Positions 50,906 through 60,660 are shown, numbered from the stretch's first letter. The stretch is DNA of 64,000 nucleotides from Sedimentibacter sp. SX930 (GCA_002155105.1 MUZD01000006.1:1-64000), one strand, 5' to 3'. Made by a program: numbers and translations. The notes: generated by a model from the letters alone, not told the origin.

Positions 50906-51069
50906 CTAGTTTGAACATTATGTCCGGAATAGGCTTGTTTTCGCATGAAATCAATGATACTTTTTCCCCATTTTCGACGAAAGCCTTTTCAAAATCCGCA
51001 ATCAGCCTATAATAAAGGTACACACATACTGCCTGTAAAAGAATAAGATACAAACAAAGGAGACTACTT

Positions 51070-51852
51070 ATGACAAAGTATCAGATCGCTTTTTTTGATA
51101 TCGATGGCACCTTGATCGATTCCAGCAATCACAAAGTCAACATGAATGATGGCATACCCGAGTCCACAAAAGATGCCATCCATAAGATCCGGCAGGCAGG
51201 AATCATTCCTGTGATCGCTTCTGGGCGCCACAAGGAAGCTGTATTGGATTTGGCTTCCATTCTCGGCATCGACAGCATGATCACCTCGAATGGACAGGAA
51301 ATCACCCTGCATGGCAAGAGCATCTACCAGAATTGGATCGAACAGGATGTGGTGGAGGAAATTTACACCAGCTTCAACCAGCGCGGGATTGATGTATTCT
51401 ACGACACTGTTCATGGGATCTTCAGTGCCGCTGATCGAAAGAATCTCTTGGACCGTGGCGTTGAGATCCGCTTCCTCAAACCAGGCGAATACCCGTCGAA
51501 AGTCCTGCAGATACTGGTCGACAGCGCTGACGTCGAGGGCATCTGCAGTTGGCTGACGGAATTGAAAGTCGTCAAATCCACACCGCGAACCTTGGATATC
51601 CTGCCCCATGGCATATCGAAAGCCAGCGGAATCCAGCAGCTCCTGAACATTCTGGATTTGCCTGTAGAATCCTCCTTAGCTTTTGGGGATGAGCAAAACG
51701 ATATGGAAATGTTCGATGCGGTCGGAACCGCCGTCGCCATGGGCAATGCTATCGATCAGCTGAAAGAAAAAGCTGATTTTGTCACCCGGGAAGTGTGGCG
51801 GGATGGTATCTATTATGCCTGTCAGCAACTGAATCTGTTTTTGGAGGACTGA
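51070..51852 (+). CDS. HAD-IIB (Cof-type) sugar-phosphatase-like protein
   Basis: A 260-residue HAD hydrolase of the Cof/YbiV type. AFFDIDGTLIDSS carries the nucleophile Asp, VIASGR is motif II, and SLAFGDEQNDMEMFDAVGTAVAMGNA is the Mg2+-binding motif IV, with Lys in HGISKASGI. Members dephosphorylate various sugar phosphates or flavin precursors. A TATAAT -10 element lies about 55 bp upstream (near 51012), and AAAGGAG lies before ATG. It stands alone between the repeat region and a convergent terminator. Confidence 0.88.
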   Translation: MTKYQIAFFDIDGTLIDSSNHKVNMNDGIPESTKDAIHKIRQAGIIPVIASGRHKEAVLDLASILGIDSMITSNGQEITLHGKSIYQNWIEQDVVEEIYTSFNQRGIDVFYDTVHGIFSAADRKNLLDRGVEIRFLKPGEYPSKVLQILVDSADVEGICSWLTELKVVKSTPRTLDILPHGISKASGIQQLLNILDLPVESSLAFGDEQNDMEMFDAVGTAVAMGNAIDQLKEKADFVTREVWRDGIYYACQQLNLFLED

Positions 51853-51875
51853 TGCCCCGGAGCTGTAAAACCAAG

Positions 51876-51937
51876 AAACCCTGCTGAAAAACTGAAGCAC
51901 TCGTTTTTTCGAGTGCCCAGTTTTCCAGCAGGGTTTT
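51876..51937. terminator. Bidirectional terminator between HAD and fucO genes
   Basis: A long stem AAACCCTGCTG.AAAACTG..GCACTCG with its complement, flanked by A and T tracts; it serves two converging genes. Confidence 0.9.
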
Positions 51938-52017
51938 AGTTTGGATAACCTTATTTTTGGACAAATTCGGATTATCTGCATTTTTTTGAAAACTTCGTAT
52001 TTTGGCTCAGGTGTGGG

Positions 52018-53175
52018 TTATTGGAACAATTTTTTGTACATCGCAATCGTTTCTTCCAATGTCGGAGTGAATGGGTTTCCTGGAGCGCAGGCATCGATCA
52101 TGGCATTTTTGGACAGGTAGTCGTAATCGAATTCCTCTTCCTTGATGCCCAGCTCATTCAATGATGTTGGAATGCCAACAACTTTGGACAAACGTTTGAT
52201 TTCTTCGACCGTGTAATCTGCGCAGGCTTGATCGGATACGTCAGCCGTCACTGCCAAGCCTAAAGCCTTCGCTACTTTGCGGAAACGTTCAGGCGCAAAT
52301 TTAGCATTTTCGGCTTCTACGATTGGCAACAGCATCGCACAGCAGACGCCGTGCGGCAAGTGGTAGACGGCACCCAATTGGTGAGCCATCGAATGCACAT
52401 AACCCAGGCCGGCATTGTTGAAGGCCATTCCGCCCAAGAAAATGGCATTGACCATTTTATCGCGCGCATCCAAGTCCGTTCCGTTTTCGACAGCTTTCGG
52501 CAAGTATTCACTGATCAATTCGATCGCTCCGGCTGCCAATACTTCCGTCACAGCGTATGCGCCAGGTGTTACCATCGATTCGATCGCATGTGTCAACGCG
52601 TCCATCCCGGTTGCGGCTGTCAATGATTTCGGCATCGTCAACATCAATTCAGGATCGTTCACGGAAATCTTCGCCAAGCTGTTTTTGTCGACCATAACCA
52701 TCTTCACTTTGCGGTCTTCATCGGTGATGACGTAGTTGATCGTGATTTCAGCGGATGTTCCGGCAGTCGTGTTGATCGCCACAACCGGCAAGCCGGCTTT
52801 AGCGGATTTGTGCAAACCTTCGTAGTCCTGCGGTTTGCCGCCGTTCGTCAGGATGATGCTGATGGCGCTCGCTGCATCCTGCGGAGAGCCGCCGCCGAAG
52901 GAAATGATGAAGTCGCAATTTTCAGCCTGGGCCATAGCCACGCCTTCATTCACGTTTTTGCAGGTCGGGTTCGGATCGACATCCGCATAGACCACATAGT
53001 CGATTGCCGCATTGTCCAACTCTGCCAAAACAACGTCGATCATTTCGCTTTTGGCCAAAAAGTTATCCGTTACGAACAAAGCTTTCTTATAGCCAAGTTC
53101 CTTCACATTGCTGCCCAATTCCTTGATGCAGCCTATCCCGATAAGGTTTATTGCCGGTACATAAAAAGTTGCCAT
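52018..53175 (-). CDS. fucO: Lactaldehyde reductase / 1,2-propanediol oxidoreductase
   Basis: A 385-residue iron-containing group III alcohol dehydrogenase that reduces L-lactaldehyde, the C3 product of rhamnulose-1-phosphate cleavage, to 1,2-propanediol. FIISFGGGSPQDAASAI (NAD site), the metal ligands in SMAHQLGAVYHLPHGVCCAM and DALTHAIESMV are typical. The ATG start was preferred; a TTG two codons earlier is closer to AAGGGG. It lies 25 bp after rhaD and is the last gene of the rhaB-rhaA-rhaD-fucO operon. Confidence 0.92.
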   Translation of the reverse strand: MATFYVPAINLIGIGCIKELGSNVKELGYKKALFVTDNFLAKSEMIDVVLAELDNAAIDYVVYADVDPNPTCKNVNEGVAMAQAENCDFIISFGGGSPQDAASAISIILTNGGKPQDYEGLHKSAKAGLPVVAINTTAGTSAEITINYVITDEDRKVKMVMVDKNSLAKISVNDPELMLTMPKSLTAATGMDALTHAIESMVTPGAYAVTEVLAAGAIELISEYLPKAVENGTDLDARDKMVNAIFLGGMAFNNAGLGYVHSMAHQLGAVYHLPHGVCCAMLLPIVEAENAKFAPERFRKVAKALGLAVTADVSDQACADYTVEEIKRLSKVVGIPTSLNELGIKEEEFDYDYLSKNAMIDACAPGNPFTPTLEETIAMYKKLFQ

Positions 53176-53200
53176 TTTCAATTATCCCCTTTTGATAAAA

Positions 53201-54019
53201 TTAGATGTTCAAGTAGCCCGCTTTTGGAGTTACAGAGAAACGTTTGCCCAGATTGCTCAGTTGTTCATCAGTGATTTCCTGTCTGATGCCGCCTTGTGAT
53301 TGAACAAGTGTGTAGACAGTCGCTGATTTTTCAGCCGTTTCGACCAAACCGAAACACTCTTCCAAATCTTTTCCGGCTGCGTACAAACCGTGGTGCGGCC
53401 ATACGATTAGGCGGTATTCCTTCATCTTTTCAGCAGTCGCTTCGCCGATTTCGTTCGTTCCAGGCATCAACCAAGGCAGGATGCCCACGCCTTCAGGGAA
53501 CACGACCAATGATTCGGTACACATTTTCCAAAGGATGCGCGTGAAGCTTCTTTCATCCAACTCGCAAGAGAAGGACATCGCCAACAGGTTGGTGGCGTGG
53601 CAGTGGTAAACGACACGGTTTTCAGGATCGACCGACAAGCGCGAAATGTGCGACATCAAGTGAGCAGGCAATTCGCTGGTAGGAGCCGCTCCATTTTCAT
53701 AGCCCCATAACAGGTCTACACTGTTGCCTTCCGCAGTTACTTTCAGGATACCCAAGACATCAGCCGGGTCATGGATGACGTTTTTGAAGAATTTCCCTGT
53801 TCCTGTGACCAGGAAATATTTCCCAGCCAATGCTTTGCCGTCGAAAGCGATCGGAATGTTGCGTTTCACTTCGTTCAGATCCAGATATTCCGTGATTTCC
53901 TCTTCTTTCAGCAGGTAGGACAAGTTGCCGCTGTTTCTTTCGTGCCAGCCAAATTTGTACATGACGTCCGTCAACAGCATAACTTCTTTGATGAATGGTG
54001 CTTCTAAAATGTTTTTCAT
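53201..54019 (-). CDS. rhaD: Rhamnulose-1-phosphate aldolase
   Basis: A 272-residue class II zinc aldolase that splits L-rhamnulose 1-phosphate into dihydroxyacetone phosphate and L-lactaldehyde. Zinc ligands lie in VVYHCHATNLLA (two His) and IVWPHHGLYAAG. The N-terminal YKFGWHERNSGNLSY is family-specific. It is in line with rhaA (16 bp upstream) and fucO (25 bp downstream). Confidence 0.95.
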   Translation of the reverse strand: MKNILEAPFIKEVMLLTDVMYKFGWHERNSGNLSYLLKEEEITEYLDLNEVKRNIPIAFDGKALAGKYFLVTGTGKFFKNVIHDPADVLGILKVTAEGNSVDLLWGYENGAAPTSELPAHLMSHISRLSVDPENRVVYHCHATNLLAMSFSCELDERSFTRILWKMCTESLVVFPEGVGILPWLMPGTNEIGEATAEKMKEYRLIVWPHHGLYAAGKDLEECFGLVETAEKSATVYTLVQSQGGIRQEITDEQLSNLGKRFSVTPKAGYLNI

Positions 54020-54035
54020 TTTTATGATTTCCCCC

Positions 54036-55292
54036 TTATTTGCGTTCCGTAAGAATTTTTTGTTCGTAGTCTTTTACTTCAGTCAGCCATTCCGTACCAG
54101 CTGGTACATTTTGTTGTTGGCAATAGAATTCCCAGACAGCGCCGAATGGATAAGATTTCATTTCTTCCGTAACAGCCAAACGGGTTGTGAAATCGCCTGT
54201 GCTTTCGGCATCCTTCAATGTTTCGATTGGGCTCAACATACCCAACAACAAGGATTTCAACGTGCTGCGCGCGCCGATGACCATGGCTGCCACACGGTTA
54301 ATCGTTGCATCGAAGAAGTCCATACCGATGAAAGTTTTGTCCAACAAGTCGTTGCGCACCAATGTTTCGCCGATGCGGGTAGTCGCTTCATCCAAGATGA
54401 CCACGTGATCGGAATCCCAACGGATCGGACGGCTCACGTGCAGCATCAAGCCTTTACCGAAAGGCAGGAAGGCCGTGAATTTATCGGATACATCCTCGGT
54501 TGGGTGGAAATGTCCGGCATCGATTGTCCACAGGATGTCCCTTGTCAAAGCGTAGGACAGGTAGAAATCATTGGAACCGGTCGTGAAGCTTTCTGCACCG
54601 ATACCGAAGAGTTTGCCTTCGACCGCGTCCAACATGTGTGCATCATCGAATTTTTCTTCCAAGCATTGATCCAACGCATCACGCAGGCGTACCCGCGGCG
54701 ACATTTTGTCGATCGGGTTGTCTTTGTAGCCATCCGGGATCCAGATGTTGTTCACGCAAGTTTGGTTCAGTTCTTCGCCGAAGTATGCGGCCACTTTGCG
54801 GCTGCGTTTCACGTGTTCGATCCAGAACGCTTGTGTTTCAGGGTCATTGCTGGACAATGTGCCGTCTGTCGATTTCGGATGGGAGAAGCAAGTAGGGTTA
54901 AAATCCAGTCCAAGACCTTTTTCTTTTGCCCATTGCACCCATTTTTCGTAGTGCTTCGGTTCGATCTGATCCAAGTCGATTTTTTCGTCTGTATCCACAT
55001 AGATGGCATGCAGATTCACTTTATGGTTGCCGGGGATCAGGCTCAAGGCTTTATCCAAATCGGCACGCAGTTGCGCTGGTGTCGTAGCTTTGCCCGGGTA
55101 GTTGCCGCTGACGGAAATTCCGCCGGTCAAGGCTTGATCAGGGAACATGAATCCCAATACGTCGTCCCCTTGCCAGCATTGCAAGGAAACCTTGATTTGG
55201 CTTAATTTTTCAAGTACTGCATCCGTATCCACACCGATGGCGGCGTATTTTTGTTTCGCTAAAGTGTATGCTTCTTCAATAGGTTTTGTCAT
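54036..55292 (-). CDS. rhaA: L-rhamnose isomerase
   Basis: A 418-residue metal-dependent aldose-ketose isomerase, L-rhamnose to L-rhamnulose. VSLQCWQGDDVLGF near the N-terminus, DFNPTCFSHPK, NLHAIYVDTDEKIDLDQIEP and TIDAGHFHPTEDVSDK (metal and proton-transfer residues) are diagnostic. The start MTKPIEEAY follows GGAG by 9 bases. It lies only 4 bp after the rhaB stop, so the two are translationally linked. Confidence 0.96.
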   Translation of the reverse strand: MTKPIEEAYTLAKQKYAAIGVDTDAVLEKLSQIKVSLQCWQGDDVLGFMFPDQALTGGISVSGNYPGKATTPAQLRADLDKALSLIPGNHKVNLHAIYVDTDEKIDLDQIEPKHYEKWVQWAKEKGLGLDFNPTCFSHPKSTDGTLSSNDPETQAFWIEHVKRSRKVAAYFGEELNQTCVNNIWIPDGYKDNPIDKMSPRVRLRDALDQCLEEKFDDAHMLDAVEGKLFGIGAESFTTGSNDFYLSYALTRDILWTIDAGHFHPTEDVSDKFTAFLPFGKGLMLHVSRPIRWDSDHVVILDEATTRIGETLVRNDLLDKTFIGMDFFDATINRVAAMVIGARSTLKSLLLGMLSPIETLKDAESTGDFTTRLAVTEEMKSYPFGAVWEFYCQQQNVPAGTEWLTEVKDYEQKILTERK

Positions 55293-55296
55293 TTGT

Positions 55297-56745
55297 CTAT
55301 ACTCCAATCTTTTCTTCATATTTTTTTAAGTGCTCCCGGTCTGCGATCGGGTTTGGCGGGTATTCTTCAACATGGATCTGACTTCTCAGCCATTTTCTGG
55401 CTTCCGCCAGGTCAGCAAATTCGCCGGTTGCGATCATCTGCACAAGCAAGTTTCCGATTGCGGTACCTTCGGTAGGTCCGGCAACGACCAACTTCCCGGT
55501 GACATCGGCAGTCAGCTGATTCAGCAGTTTGACGTTCGCTCCGCCACCAACGATGTGCAGCACGTCAATCGTTTCCTTCGTTAGTGCTTCGACTTTCTTC
55601 AGTTCATGCGCGTAGGCCAAGGCCAGATTGCTGTATACGCACATCACCAATTCGCCGGTCGTTTCCGGAACGATTTCGCCCCGTTCGCGGCAATAGGCTT
55701 GGATTTCCTCAATCATATTTGCTGGATTGAGGAAGCGCGGATCGTTCAGGTCGACATACTGCAGGAACGGTTCGACTGCATAGGCCATCTGCGCCATTTC
55801 GCCGTAGGAGTGTCTGTAATCCAGGTTGCGCGCAATTTCCTGCACGAACCACATGCCCGTGATGTTCTTCAGGAAACGATAGGTACCGTAAGCGCCCCAC
55901 TCATTCGTGAAGTTCGCTTCGTAGACGGGACGGTCGTTGATCGGAGCATCATTTTCCACACCGATCAACGACCAGGTTCCGCTGCTGAGGTAGGCCCATT
56001 TCCAGCCCAGCGCCGGCACGCCGACGATGGCGGATGCCGTATCGTGTGTCGCCGCAGCGATCACTTCGATTTTGGGCAGGTCATAGCTTTCCGTCAGCTC
56101 AACCTTCACATCGCCGATTTTCGTTCCTGGCACAACCAGTTCCGGGAACTTCTCTCTCGGGATGCCGACAAGTTCAAGCAGGTCCGTATCGAACTCCCCG
56201 GTTTCGAGATTCAACATCTGCGAAGAGGACACATTCGTCACTTCGCCGACCATTTCCCCGGTGAGCCGGTAAGCCAGATAATCCGGTATCATCAAAATTT
56301 TGTCTGTTTTGGCCAACAATTCCTTGTCCTCTTCATACAGTTGATACAAAGTATTGAAGTTCAGGAATTGGATGCCCGTTTTGGCGTAGATCGTCTCTTT
56401 GTCGATCGCTTGCGCCACTTTTTCCATCGTACCTTTCGTGCGTTCGTCCCGGTAACTGATCGGGAGCTGCAGCAGTTGGCCGTCCGTTCCGATCAGGCAG
56501 TAGTCGACCGCCCATGTATCGATCCCGAGATGGCATTCCGTCACGCCGAGTGCCTTCAGTTTGGATAACCCAGTCAGGATTTCTTCGAAAATGGTTTCGA
56601 TATCCCATCTGTCCGACCCGTCGATGTGGCTGAAGCCATTTTTGAAACGGTGCACTTCCTGCAATGCCAATTGCTTATTATCTATTTCCGCCAGCATGAT
56701 CCGCCCGCTGGAGGCGCCTATATCTATCATCGCATAGTACTTCAT
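55297..56745 (-). CDS. rhaB: Rhamnulokinase
   Basis: A 482-residue FGGY-family kinase that phosphorylates L-rhamnulose at O1. MIDIGASSGRIMLAEI (phosphate 1 loop), WDIETIFEEI, LGIDTWAVDYCLI, ATHDTASAIVGVPA and VGGGANVKLLNQLTADV are characteristic. It is the first gene of the operon. Its GGAGG ribosome site is unusually far from the ATG (14 bases), and a stop codon directly before the ATG excludes a longer product. Confidence 0.95.
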   Translation of the reverse strand: MKYYAMIDIGASSGRIMLAEIDNKQLALQEVHRFKNGFSHIDGSDRWDIETIFEEILTGLSKLKALGVTECHLGIDTWAVDYCLIGTDGQLLQLPISYRDERTKGTMEKVAQAIDKETIYAKTGIQFLNFNTLYQLYEEDKELLAKTDKILMIPDYLAYRLTGEMVGEVTNVSSSQMLNLETGEFDTDLLELVGIPREKFPELVVPGTKIGDVKVELTESYDLPKIEVIAAATHDTASAIVGVPALGWKWAYLSSGTWSLIGVENDAPINDRPVYEANFTNEWGAYGTYRFLKNITGMWFVQEIARNLDYRHSYGEMAQMAYAVEPFLQYVDLNDPRFLNPANMIEEIQAYCRERGEIVPETTGELVMCVYSNLALAYAHELKKVEALTKETIDVLHIVGGGANVKLLNQLTADVTGKLVVAGPTEGTAIGNLLVQMIATGEFADLAEARKWLRSQIHVEEYPPNPIADREHLKKYEEKIGV

Positions 56746-56773
56746 TTACTTGTTTCACACCTCCGCCTTGTAA

Positions 56774-56796
56774 TTGTTTACATTACTATTAAACAA
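56774..56796. promoter_or_regulatory. Candidate RhaR operator between rhaB and the regulator
   Basis: A 23-bp palindrome with TTGTTT/AAACAA outer arms. It overlaps the -35 (TAAACA) of the divergent regulator promoter, whose TACAAT -10 is at 56812-56817, and the -35 (TTGTTT) of a possible rhaB promoter. Confidence 0.5.
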
Positions 56797-56862
56797 CTTC
56801 TGGATTTATGCTACAATGTCACTGAATGAGTTGTGAGTACCAAATATACAGGAGGTGTTGGA

Positions 56863-57819
56863 ATGGATCTGATTGCGCTGCTGTCGCAGGAATCTGTCAT
56901 CGAAAAGGAACAAAAAAAGCGGCATAAATTTGTGCCCGATCTGCCGGAACTGGAAGGGGAGGCGACTCGGGCGCCAAAGATCAAGGAGCATCTGTTTTTC
57001 GAAAACAAGGATATCTATATCAGCAAACACAACCGCTACGCCGCCTACCCGGAGCACTCGCACCAATTCCTCGAGCTCAACTACATCGTGAAGGGCGAAT
57101 GCCGCCAGATTATCAACGGCGTCCCTTACCTGTTGAAGGAAGGCGATATTTTGTTGATGGACACCGGCAGCGAGCATTCCATCGAGGCGCTCGGCAAGGA
57201 CGATCTGCTTTTGAACATCCTTTTCAACAACAAGAGCATCTCGATCAACTGGCTGATGAACATGAACCACAACGACAGCATCCTCTACAAAATTTTGCTG
57301 ACTAACAACCCACTTGACACGAACGCCGCGAACTTCATCCTGTTCCGCAACGAACAGAATGAGCACATCAAGCAGATCATCAACAATATGGCCGACGAAT
57401 ATTTCTTCCCGAAGGTCTTTTCCGGAAAGATCATCAGCAGCTACCTGCCGATTCTGCTTTTCGAATTGGCGCGTTCCCTGCCGCACGAGTACAGCGAAAC
57501 GTTCAGCAAAAAGGACCCCTTTTACGAGGTCCTCCAACTGATTGATACCGAGTTCACGACGCTGACCTTGGACGCGGCATCCAAACGACTGAACTTCAAT
57601 AAAAACTACTTGAGCAACATGATCAAAAAGCGCAGCGGCCAGACGTTCACAGAACTGCTGAACGAAAAGCGGCTGCTGAAGGCCAACCTGCTGATCGAAT
57701 CCACCGAAATCCCGATCCAGACGATCCTGACCGAAGTCGGCTTCTCGAACAAGACCTATTTTTATACGTGTTATAAGAACAGATTCCACTGTTTGCCATC
57801 TGAAGTGCGAAAAAAATAA
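56863..57819 (+). CDS. AraC family regulator of the rhamnose operon (RhaR-like)
   Basis: A 318-residue regulator with an N-terminal cupin-like sensor domain (ISKHNRYAAYPEHSHQFLELNYIVKGECRQ) and a C-terminal AraC domain (TLDAASKRLNFNKNYLSNMI; IQTILTEVGFSNKTYFYTCYKNRFHCLPSEVR). It is divergent from rhaB. AGGAGG lies 7 bases before MDLIALL. Its strong likeness to the two AraC regulators in the GH78 cluster suggests a common ancestor and possibly overlapping targets, with L-rhamnose as the likely inducer. Confidence 0.88.
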   Translation: MDLIALLSQESVIEKEQKKRHKFVPDLPELEGEATRAPKIKEHLFFENKDIYISKHNRYAAYPEHSHQFLELNYIVKGECRQIINGVPYLLKEGDILLMDTGSEHSIEALGKDDLLLNILFNNKSISINWLMNMNHNDSILYKILLTNNPLDTNAANFILFRNEQNEHIKQIINNMADEYFFPKVFSGKIISSYLPILLFELARSLPHEYSETFSKKDPFYEVLQLIDTEFTTLTLDAASKRLNFNKNYLSNMIKKRSGQTFTELLNEKRLLKANLLIESTEIPIQTILTEVGFSNKTYFYTCYKNRFHCLPSEVRKK

Positions 57820-57833
57820 CATACGCTTGTGAG

Positions 57834-58018
57834 TTGTCCGATTCTTCGCGATTATCAGACAAGTTCCAGTTCTGACGATGGCCGGTTGTCCGATTCTTTG
57901 TGGTTATCGGACAACTCCGAGTTCAATCGTTGTCTGCTTGTCCGATTCTTCGCACTTATCGGACAATTCCAAGTTCAATCGTTGTCTGCTTGTCCGATTC
58001 TTTGCGGTTATCGGACAA
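57834..58018. repeat. Four-unit array of 29-bp palindromes, 52-bp period, second copy
   Basis: Units at 57834-57862, 57886-57914, 57938-57966 and 57990-58018, each with TTGTCCGATTCTT and TTATCGGACAA arms (the first with one change). Starts are exactly 52 bp apart, as in the array at 151-335. The intervals share GTTCAATCGTTGTCTGC. It lies just after the stop of the rhaR-like gene. Confidence 0.9.
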
Positions 58019-58056
58019 CTGCCAGACGCGCACACCCTCTATTACCGAACTAATTG

Positions 58057-58105
58057 AAAAAGTGAAGGACAGCCCCTAAAAAAACGGGGCTGTCCTTCAC
58101 TTTTT
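58057..58105. terminator. Bidirectional terminator at the galE end
   Basis: AAAAAGTGAAGGACAGCCCC pairs with GGGGCTGTCCTTCACTTTTT around about 9 bases. It overlaps the galE stop codon. Confidence 0.9.
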
Positions 58106-59115
58106 CATTCGTAGCCGTTCGGATTTTTATTTTGCCAGTTCCAGGAATCACGACACATGTCCGCTAGCGTCTTCTGGGCGGTCCAACCCAGTTCTTCTTT
58201 GGCTTTGGTCGCATCCGCGTAGCAGGTCCCGACATCGCCGGGGCGTCTGTCGACGATCACGTAAGGGATCACGACGCCATTGGCTTCCTCGAAATTGTGC
58301 ACCAAGTCCAGCACGCTGTAGCCGATGCCGGTACCGAGGTTGTAGATGCCGACGCCATTCGACTCCTTGATCTTGTCCAAGGCTTTGATGTGGCCCAGCG
58401 CCAAATCGACGACGTGGATGTAGTCGCGCACACCGGTACCATCCGGTGTGTCGTAGTCGTCCCCGAAAACGCTCAAGCGCGGCAATTTTCCGACCGCCAC
58501 TTGTGTGATGTACGGCATCAGGTTGTTCGGGATGCCGGTCGGGTCTTCGCCGATCAGACCGGATTCGTGGGCACCGATCGGGTTGAAGTAGCGCAGCAAG
58601 GCGATGCTCCACTCGGAATCGGCGAACGCCACATCCTGAAGGATCTGTTCAATCATGACTTTCGTGTAACCGTAAGGGTTCGTTGCGCTTGTCGGCAAGT
58701 CCTCCGTCAGCGGCGACACGTTGTTCATACCATAGACCGTCGCCGAGGAACTGAAGACGATTTTTTTCACACCGTGGCTGCGCATTACGTCGCACAAAAC
58801 CAAGGAGCTCGTGATGTTGTTGTGGTAATATTCGATCGGTTTCGCCACGGATTCGCCCACCGCTTTGTAGCCCGCGAAATGGATGACGGAGTCGATATCC
58901 TCTTTTGAAAAGACTGCGTCCAAGGCTTCGCGGTCCAGCACGTCCACTTCATAGAAAGTCGGCGTTTTGCCGGTGATCGTTTGGATTCGGTTCAACACTT
59001 CCGGTTTGCTGTTGGAGTAATTATCGACGATGACCACTTCCTCGCCGGCTTTCAATAATTCCACTACGGTATGGCTGCCGATATAGCCGGCTCCGCCTGT
59101 TACTAATACTGACAT
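58105..59115 (-). CDS. galE: UDP-glucose 4-epimerase
   Basis: A 336-residue short-chain dehydrogenase-type epimerase interconverting UDP-glucose and UDP-galactose. VLVTGGAGYIGSHTVVEL binds NAD, SSSATVYG and NPYGYTKVMIEQIL give the catalytic Ser/Thr-Tyr-Lys, and DGTGVRDYIHVVDLA is the substrate loop. GGAGGG precedes ATG. It is the third gene of the galK-galT-galE operon. Confidence 0.96.
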   Translation of the reverse strand: MSVLVTGGAGYIGSHTVVELLKAGEEVVIVDNYSNSKPEVLNRIQTITGKTPTFYEVDVLDREALDAVFSKEDIDSVIHFAGYKAVGESVAKPIEYYHNNITSSLVLCDVMRSHGVKKIVFSSSATVYGMNNVSPLTEDLPTSATNPYGYTKVMIEQILQDVAFADSEWSIALLRYFNPIGAHESGLIGEDPTGIPNNLMPYITQVAVGKLPRLSVFGDDYDTPDGTGVRDYIHVVDLALGHIKALDKIKESNGVGIYNLGTGIGYSVLDLVHNFEEANGVVIPYVIVDRRPGDVGTCYADATKAKEELGWTAQKTLADMCRDSWNWQNKNPNGYE

Positions 59116-59142
59116 ATGATCCCTCCACTTTCATTTAAAAGT

Positions 59143-60648
59143 TCAACGCAACTGTCCGACGAAACGAAGGAACGCTTGCTGGCCTTCAGGGGTGCGTTTG
59201 AACACACCAGCATCCTCCAGCACCCGCAAAAAGGCTTCGCTTACAGCTTCCTGCACCACTTCCGCCGCATCAGCGCCAGTCCGGTCCTTTTTGTCCACCA
59301 AGCCTGCCACCCATTCCTGATGGTAAGGAGCAATCTCAGCTGTTTCTCCGTTAAGATAATTTTCGATTTCAATCAACTCATCCTTCAAACGCGGAGGCAA
59401 AATGGCTAGCCCCATAACTTCGATCAAGCCAATGTTCTCTTTTTTGATGTTCTGCACGTCCGGATGTGGATGGAAAATGCCGTCCGGGAACTCCGGCGAA
59501 GTCCGGTTGTTCCTCAGAACCAGATCCAGTTCGAACAAGCCGTCCTTCATGCGTGCGATTGGCGTGATCGTATTATGCGGAATGCCCTCCGTGACATGCA
59601 GAATTTCGGCCGCTTCATCCGAATAGCCTCGCCATGCGTCCAGGATAAAGGACGCCGCCTCCGCCAATTCATGCGCATCCTTACCAGCAAGCCGAATGAC
59701 GGACATCGGCCACTTAACGATGCCTGCCTGAATCGAATTGAATCGGTTCATTTCAAAAGGCCGTTCGACCGGTGCTTCCGCCATCGCGAAGGTATGCCGG
59801 CCGCCTTGATAATGATCATGCGACAAGATCGAGCCACCGACAATCGGCAGGTCCGCATTCGATCCGACGAAATAGTGCGGGAATTGCGTGATGATCCCAA
59901 GCAGCTTATCGAAAGTATGCTTGTCCAATTTCATCGGCTTGTGCTCCTCGGCCAAAAAGATGCAGTGCTCCTCATAATACGCATAAGGCGAATATTGCAG
60001 ACCCCACTTTTCGCCGTTTAAGGGCATTCTGACGATGCGGTGGTTGGCGCGGGCCGGATGGTCGATGCGCCCGGCATAGCCTTCATTTTCCATGCAGAGT
60101 TGGCAAGCTGGATAAGCGGAAGCAGGCACGTTTTTCGCCAACGCAATCTGCTTCGGATCCTTCTCCGGTTTGGACAAGTTTATTGTGATTTCCAGTTCAC
60201 CGTAATCGGTCCGGTGCTGAAACGCGATATTTTTGGCGATGCTGCGGGTTTTGATGTAATCATTTTTCTGGCTGAGCTCGTAGAAATAGTCAGTTGCGGC
60301 TTCCGGATTTTCTGCATAGACTGCCCAGAAATGCTTGTTGATGACGGAAGGCATCGGCGTGACCAAAGACATGATCTGCGCCTCCAGCGTCTCCCTCGCG
60401 TATTGGTAGTCCGCGATTTTACCGTTTGCGACCGCCCAATCCACCAACCGATCCAGCAGATCCAAACGATCCGGCAAACTTTGCGACGGCACCAGTTGCG
60501 TATCCAAGTCTTCCTTTCCGATCATGGCCAACAGCAGATTGCGCAGCGCAATCCTGTCCATCGCATCCGTTTCGCCGTTTACGATGCCCGTTTCCACGAA
60601 ATCGACAACAGCTTGGTCGATCGCATTCACTGTCTCATTTATCGTCAT
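59143..60648 (-). CDS. galT: UTP-hexose-1-phosphate uridylyltransferase, class II GalT
   Basis: A 501-residue enzyme of the Firmicute class II GalT family, which exchanges UMP between UDP-glucose and galactose 1-phosphate. SILSHDHYQGGRHTFAMA carries the His-x-His-type active site. YPACQLCMENEGY and HPARANHRIVRM follow the class pattern. The length is typical for class II and not class I. The ATG lies 8 bases after AAGGAG. It is 12 bp after galK. Confidence 0.95.
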   Translation of the reverse strand: MTINETVNAIDQAVVDFVETGIVNGETDAMDRIALRNLLLAMIGKEDLDTQLVPSQSLPDRLDLLDRLVDWAVANGKIADYQYARETLEAQIMSLVTPMPSVINKHFWAVYAENPEAATDYFYELSQKNDYIKTRSIAKNIAFQHRTDYGELEITINLSKPEKDPKQIALAKNVPASAYPACQLCMENEGYAGRIDHPARANHRIVRMPLNGEKWGLQYSPYAYYEEHCIFLAEEHKPMKLDKHTFDKLLGIITQFPHYFVGSNADLPIVGGSILSHDHYQGGRHTFAMAEAPVERPFEMNRFNSIQAGIVKWPMSVIRLAGKDAHELAEAASFILDAWRGYSDEAAEILHVTEGIPHNTITPIARMKDGLFELDLVLRNNRTSPEFPDGIFHPHPDVQNIKKENIGLIEVMGLAILPPRLKDELIEIENYLNGETAEIAPYHQEWVAGLVDKKDRTGADAAEVVQEAVSEAFLRVLEDAGVFKRTPEGQQAFLRFVGQLR

Positions 60649-60660
60649 GCTCACCGCTCC

